DNA of 64,000 bases from an uncultured Candidatus Melainabacteria bacterium (GTDB lineage: Bacteria > Cyanobacteriota > Vampirovibrionia > Gastranaerophilales > Gastranaerophilaceae). Positions 61,410 through 64,000 of this stretch are shown here, in pieces. The notes beneath the pieces are model-generated. The model was not told the DNA's origin, did no database searches, and saw nothing but the letters and a program-made list of their open reading frames with translations. Where the stretch lies: positions 310,001 to 374,000 of the forward strand of contig CAKUZW010000001.1 in assembly GCA_934718135.1 (NCBI GenBank). The letters are read 5' to 3'. Both the position numbers and the translations under genes were made by a program. Numbering within the stretch: the stretch's first letter is position 1; every line of letters starts with the position of its first letter.

Positions 61410-62698
61410 TTTAGGACAAAAGTTTCATCATTAACTTCTCTCAAAAAGTTTGTCCAACTGTTATAATATTCTGCAAGTGCGTAAGTGTAACCGACAATTA
61501 TAGATTTGTAGGATTGTTTCATTACAATTAGGGCTGTGATATCTGATTTGCCTGATTCGTAGGCTTTTTTAGATATGTTAATCAATTCTCCAGAACTTGT
61601 TAAAATTTTTGATTCGTAATAATTAAGATTTTCTGCAGCCGTTAAAAATTTGTCATAAGCGGCTCCAATATCTTTTTCCGCCTTGTTTTGAGCAGATTGA
61701 TATTTTAATTCCGCCTGTTGAAGTTTTAGGGTTGCATTTTGAATTTCGGGAGAATAATTGTAAAACAATGGGATGTTTATAATACTTGCTCCAACATATC
61801 CACCGCTATTAAACCGCCCGTCATCTGAGTGTTTTGGCATTTGGTAAGCGTAACCTCCTGAGATTGAGATATCAGGAATTTTTTGTCTTGCAACAACAGT
61901 AAGATTTTTTTCTGCTACATCAATTTCTTGTTTTGCAATTTGGATATCATATCTGTGTTTTAAGGCAAGTGGCATAATTTCATTCAGTGACGGAAATTTT
62001 GTATCAGGTGGAGGGGTAAGCATCTCATCAAAATTGTTTTCTTCTGAGAAAATCTTATCCATACTGTCATAAGTCACACTGTTTGGGTCATTTATGATTT
62101 TGTTGAAATTAAATAATGCACTTTTGACGTTGACTTTTGCGGTATTAACCTGAGTAATCATTTGATTTAGTGCAATTTCAGCTTGAATTACATCAATTTC
62201 AGGCACTTGACCGGATTGGACTCTTTTTTTAGCTATCGAAAGTAATTCTTCTTGCAAATTTTGTTGCTGTTTCAGGGTTTCTAATATTGATTTTGTTGCG
62301 ACCAAATTGATATAAGCTTCTCTTACATCCATTTTCAGGTCAAATTTTGTATAACCGACATTTGTTTCAACGAGTTTCAAATTAGATTGAGCTAAATTTT
62401 TTCTGGCATGGCGTTTTGCAACTTCAACAGTTTGACTCAACCCTAACTGCCTTGGTTCTGTCCAACCGGAAGCTCCAAAGTTATAAAACGCATCAAAAGA
62501 CGGATTTTGAAGTCTGTTTGCGGATTTGATATCATTTTTTGCAATATTTATATTCAATTCTGCGGTTTGCAAGTCAATATTGTTTTTTAGTGCGGCATCA
62601 ATTGCACCTTGGAGGTAAACTTTTTTGACATCTTCTATCCCCCAAGATGATGTTTGAATGAATATACACAGTAATAATGTAGTAATAATCCTTTTCAT
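61406..62698 (-). CDS. TolC-family outer-membrane efflux protein
   Basis: 430 residues from the ATG at 62698 (a TTG two codons earlier is also possible). A signal peptide (about 1-20, MKRIITTLLLCIFIQTSSWG) is followed by two OEP repeats rich in long coiled-coil helices (LNINIAKNDIKSANRLQNPS, VNVKSALFNFNKIIND). Forms the outer-membrane channel of tripartite efflux or type I secretion; no partner RND, MFP or ABC genes are adjacent. A TATAAT box lies ten bases upstream and there is no ribosome site, so the leader would be only a few bases. Confidence 0.88.
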   Translation of the reverse strand: MKRIITTLLLCIFIQTSSWGIEDVKKVYLQGAIDAALKNNIDLQTAELNINIAKNDIKSANRLQNPSFDAFYNFGASGWTEPRQLGLSQTVEVAKRHARKNLAQSNLKLVETNVGYTKFDLKMDVREAYINLVATKSILETLKQQQNLQEELLSIAKKRVQSGQVPEIDVIQAEIALNQMITQVNTAKVNVKSALFNFNKIINDPNSVTYDSMDKIFSEENNFDEMLTPPPDTKFPSLNEIMPLALKHRYDIQIAKQEIDVAEKNLTVVARQKIPDISISGGYAYQMPKHSDDGRFNSGGYVGASIINIPLFYNYSPEIQNATLKLQQAELKYQSAQNKAEKDIGAAYDKFLTAAENLNYYESKILTSSGELINISKKAYESGKSDITALIVMKQSYKSIIVGYTYALAEYYNSWTNFLREVNDETFVLN

Positions 62699-62779
62699 AT
62701 CCAATTGAATTATATCATAAATTTACAATCATATATTTAGATGTACTAAGCCGTAAAGGAACAAATTATAATATCCGTT

Positions 62780-63487
62780 ATGACAAATATTTTTAAACAA
62801 ATCAAATATTATTTCTTGAGTTTGCAGGAAAAAAATTTGCAAAACAAGTTAAAAAATACCACCAAACGCAGTTTTACCAACAAAACAACTAAAACAATTT
62901 TTGGAACTGCCGCAAATGTTACACTCAATACGGAAACAAAAAAGCTTATTGAACTTGTGAATTCAAATGTTTCTGAAATTGTAAAAAAGACAAATTGCAA
63001 TCCCAATGAGTTGTTAAACTATGTTAAAGCTGCAAATACACCTGTTTTTAAAATTCAAAATGCAGATAAATTGTTGAATTTAATTCAAGAAGAAGAAGGG
63101 TTAATTTTTGAACAAGAAGGACTTATCGCCCTTTATCTTTCAATAATTACAGGACAAGGGATAAAATTTAAAACTAAACCAATGTTCATTTTGAGAGATG
63201 GAAATATTGAACCATATTATATGTTGCACCATTTTTATCGTTGGTATTCGATGAAATCTAATCTTCCTGGGTTTGATTTTAAAACTCAACAGTTGTTTAA
63301 AAATTATTTGATTGATAATTCTGATGAAGCTGTAAAGAAATTTTCGATGGAAGATATTTTATCATTGCAAGAAGCCATAGCTCGTGATCAAGAAGCAACA
63401 GAATTTGTTTTGAACTATACAAAACAAAAAGAAGGAGCAAAAAAAGTTATGGAAAAAATGAAAAATAACGGCGGAGCAGATATTTAA
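62780..63487 (+). CDS. Hypothetical cytoplasmic protein
   Basis: 235 residues, not recognised. Lys-rich N-terminus (about 1-40, with KNTTKRSFTNKTTKTIFG), then a helical region with EEEGLIFEQEGLIALYLSII near 107-126, a MLHHFYRWYSMKSNLPGFDF segment near 150-170, and a charged C-terminal tail. No signal peptide or membrane helix. The ATG lacks an obvious ribosome site. It precedes rubrerythrin by 136 bases. Confidence 0.65.
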   Translation: MTNIFKQIKYYFLSLQEKNLQNKLKNTTKRSFTNKTTKTIFGTAANVTLNTETKKLIELVNSNVSEIVKKTNCNPNELLNYVKAANTPVFKIQNADKLLNLIQEEEGLIFEQEGLIALYLSIITGQGIKFKTKPMFILRDGNIEPYYMLHHFYRWYSMKSNLPGFDFKTQQLFKNYLIDNSDEAVKKFSMEDILSLQEAIARDQEATEFVLNYTKQKEGAKKVMEKMKNNGGADI

Positions 63488-63623
63488 ATTTTAACCTATA
63501 ATTGTAAAGATATAAAAAGTGAAAATAATTACCACTTTACAAAATAAATCTTATTTGTTATAATTGTCATGTAAAAAAATAATATAACAAAAAATAACTG
63601 ACAATTAGAAAGGTGGTTAAATT

Positions 63624-64000
63624 ATGAAATACGTATGTACTGTATGTGGTTGGTCAACAGAATCTGATAAAGCTCCGGAAAAATGTCCTTTATGTGGAGC
63701 TACAACTTTTAAAGAAGTAGGTGGCGGAGAAAAAGTTTACGCAACTGAACACAACGTTGGTGACGGTGTTGTTGAAGATAAAGAAGTTATGGAAGGCTTG
63801 AGAGCAAACTTTGCTGGAGAATGTACTGAAGTTGGTATGTATCTTGCAATGGCAAGAGTTGCTGAAAGAGAAGGATATCCTGAAATTTCAGAAGCTTTCA
63901 AAAGATATGCTTTTGAAGAAGCTGAACACGCTTCAAAATTCGCTGAATTGTTGGGCGAAGTTGTTACAAATTCAACAAAGAAAAACCTTGAACTAAGAGC
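63624..64000 (+). CDS. Rubrerythrin with N-terminal rubredoxin domain (cut by window end)
   Basis: The visible 125 codons begin MKYVCTVCGW. A rubredoxin-like iron site has C5/C8 and C21/C24, followed by a ferritin-like di-iron domain with FAGECTEVGMYLAMARVAER and YAFEEAEHASKFAELLGEV. The rubredoxin-first order is the reverse-rubrerythrin layout used in peroxide detoxification by anaerobes. AGAAAGGTGG precedes the ATG and a TATAAT-like box lies near 63558. The rest of the gene lies beyond the window. Confidence 0.9.
   Translation, partial: MKYVCTVCGWSTESDKAPEKCPLCGATTFKEVGGGEKVYATEHNVGDGVVEDKEVMEGLRANFAGECTEVGMYLAMARVAEREGYPEISEAFKRYAFEEAEHASKFAELLGEVVTNSTKKNLELR

Noticed and set aside
1..64000. 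Autonomous insertion sequence or prophage
   Set aside because: No transposase, integrase, terminase or capsid frame was recognised; only non-coding repeats and one isolated tail-fibre-like pair.
1..64000. tRNA or rRNA genes
   Set aside because: No cloverleaf-like run with a T-loop GGTTCRA sequence or rRNA-like segment was found in any intergenic gap; a tRNA scan would settle this.

Overview
The window is low-GC chromosomal DNA from a Gram-negative-type bacterium: it has a TolC-family outer-membrane protein, a TonB-like C-terminal domain and two-component genes, and no sporulation genes. The best fit is a gut-associated non-photosynthetic cyanobacterial relative (Melainabacteria/Vampirovibrionia, Gastranaerophilales-like). 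The grounds are the long NusB, the many small pseudopilins sharing an FTLAEVLITLGIIGVVAAMT segment, and the small proteins opening with an N-x-x-FTG signature. This is family-level recognition, not a search result. I saw no rRNA, tRNA, CRISPR array, transposase or integrase.

Layout. 0-8 kb (minus strand): an AarF/ABC1 kinase-like protein, glycogen synthase, and a large triple-zinc-ribbon protein with a decayed ATPase core. 8-16 kb: nusB, two regulator/pseudopilin pairs, and a prfA-ylxR-infB translation operon. 16-21 kb (plus): nrnA, a YihY-type membrane protein, a response regulator/histidine kinase pair and tadA. 21-27 kb: small membrane proteins, dut, another pseudopilin with its XRE regulator, queF and a PQ-loop protein. 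27-34 kb (plus): trpS, a metallophosphoesterase, galE, a regulator/pseudopilin pair, rsgA, a prenyl synthase and a PAP2-like protein. 34-39 kb: two more regulator/pseudopilin pairs flanking an rbfA-truB-lipid-binding-GerMN-HicB operon. 40-51 kb: an acyl-CoA synthetase, a MATE pump, rarA, an orphan solute-binding protein, an alcohol dehydrogenase-like protein, a 5'-nucleotidase-like protein, ndk, cysE and tyrS. 51-64 kb: small lineage-specific proteins, a two-gene tail-fibre-like cassette, a giant acidic single-pass membrane protein followed by a sigma factor and a second zinc-ribbon ATPase, a TolC-family protein and a rubrerythrin cut by the window edge.

Three patterns stand out. (1) All six pseudopilin genes are divergently paired with a tiny DNA-binding protein gene (XRE, a short Cro/CI-like type, or AbrB-like). 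Every intergenic gap holds an inverted repeat, perfect in three gaps and imperfect in the others. These look like self-regulated pilin cassettes sitting between housekeeping operons. (2) At least ten gene borders carry a composite dispersed repeat family. It includes a 378-bp near-identical inverted pair about 26 kb apart, a nested 146-bp insertion flanked by a 6-bp direct repeat, and a repeat block that split one pseudopilin gene from its own start codon while supplying a new one. (3) Several housekeeping genes (prfA, nrnA, rsgA, rarA) have a -10 element exactly six bases before the ATG, which predicts leaderless mRNAs.
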